A stretch of 64,000 nt of DNA from Staphylococcus sp. GSSP0090 (lineage in GTDB: Bacteria; Bacillota; Bacilli; Staphylococcales; Staphylococcaceae), in the NCBI RefSeq assembly GCF_013391405.1, contig NZ_JACBFD010000034.1, positions 20,084 through 84,083 of the forward strand, in the 5' to 3' direction. A program made the translations under genes and the position numbers. Under the pieces are notes generated by a model. It saw only the letters and a program-made list of their open reading frames with translations, ran no database searches and was not told the origin of the DNA. Below, one piece after another: positions 63,851 through 64,000 of the stretch (position 1 is the first letter of the stretch; the number at the start of each line of letters is the position of its first letter).

Positions 63851-64000
63851 ATGGAAACGGTATATTCTAAAGATGAACAAGGTGCGTATCAACCATTAAA
63901 AATAACGATAGAACAAGATGCCAAAACCGTCTTTAACTTGTTAAGTACAACGGAAGGCATTCAACAATGGTTTCCGCAATTATCATTTGAAGAGCGTCAA
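63851..64000 (+). CDS. SRPBCC-domain protein, 5' part only
   Basis: The first 50 codons of a gene cut by the window edge. The reading frame stays open to base 64000. The start METVYSKDEQG follows GAAAGGGGC. ITIEQDAKTVFNLLSTTEGI and QQWFPQLSF match the first strand-helix of AHSA1/START-like proteins, as in the SRPBCC gene at 55058-55537, but the two are not close copies. Confidence 0.65.
   Translation, partial: METVYSKDEQGAYQPLKITIEQDAKTVFNLLSTTEGIQQWFPQLSFEERQ

Overview
The window is a chromosomal stretch of a low-GC Gram-positive bacterium. It is almost certainly a Staphylococcus: the ribosomal, RNA polymerase, EF-G and EF-Tu proteins closely match remembered S. aureus sequences, and the order rplK-rplA-rplJ-rplL-(RsmC-like)-rpoB-rpoC-(L7Ae-like)-rpsL-rpsG-fusA-tuf is the staphylococcal one. 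Hexuronate, pentitol and 3-hydroxybutyrate catabolism suggest an environmental or commensal species, perhaps of the S. saprophyticus/xylosus group. That species-level guess is inference.

Region 1 (1-16.3 kb) is the core translation/transcription block. It has an L10 leader with an attenuator, several intercistronic hairpins and a consensus-like tuf promoter. Region 2 (16.3-16.95 kb) is a hairpin-rich gap with two different repeat arrays. Region 3 (16.9-28.2 kb) holds an M20 amidohydrolase, kbl, a P-loop kinase, two acetyltransferases, a CcpA-box-preceded 3-hydroxybutyrate operon (two CoA-transferase subunits plus a dehydrogenase), an ornithine cyclodeaminase homologue, a PBP4-like DD-carboxypeptidase and an NAD(P)-dependent oxidoreductase. 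Region 4 (28.2-33.2 kb) contains a very AT-rich two-gene cassette for a phosphate-containing surface glycopolymer (XcbB/CpsF-like protein and a GT2-TagF fusion), followed by an SGNH esterase.

Region 5 (33.2-38.9 kb) holds small conserved proteins, two tandem IsaB-like secreted antigens behind a long structured leader, and a class A beta-lactamase followed by a CidR-like LysR regulator with no blaR1/blaI in the window. It ends in an 800-bp gap with a good promoter but no recognisable gene. Region 6 (38.9-47.7 kb) is a complete hexuronate regulon: a LacI-type regulator, a perfect 18-bp palindromic operator, then eda-kdgK-TRAP transporter (P, Q, M)-uxaC-uxuA-uxuB. Together these would import glucuronate or a similar hexuronate and convert it to pyruvate and glyceraldehyde-3-phosphate.

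Region 7 (48-55 kb) has an ABC exporter behind a perfect 7-1-7 Fur box. Next comes a pentitol cluster: a DeoR regulator, an RbtT/DalT-type transporter and a TarJ-like dehydrogenase, divergent from a ribulokinase, with cre sites and helically phased repeats between them. Region 8 (55-64 kb) has an Nramp-family transporter lacking the canonical metal ligands, paired with an arginase/formiminoglutamase-family enzyme. It continues with glutamate dehydrogenase, an S-methylmethionine permease/homocysteine methyltransferase pair, an amino-acid permease and a partial SRPBCC protein cut by the window edge. I saw no tRNA, rRNA, CRISPR array, prophage or insertion sequence.
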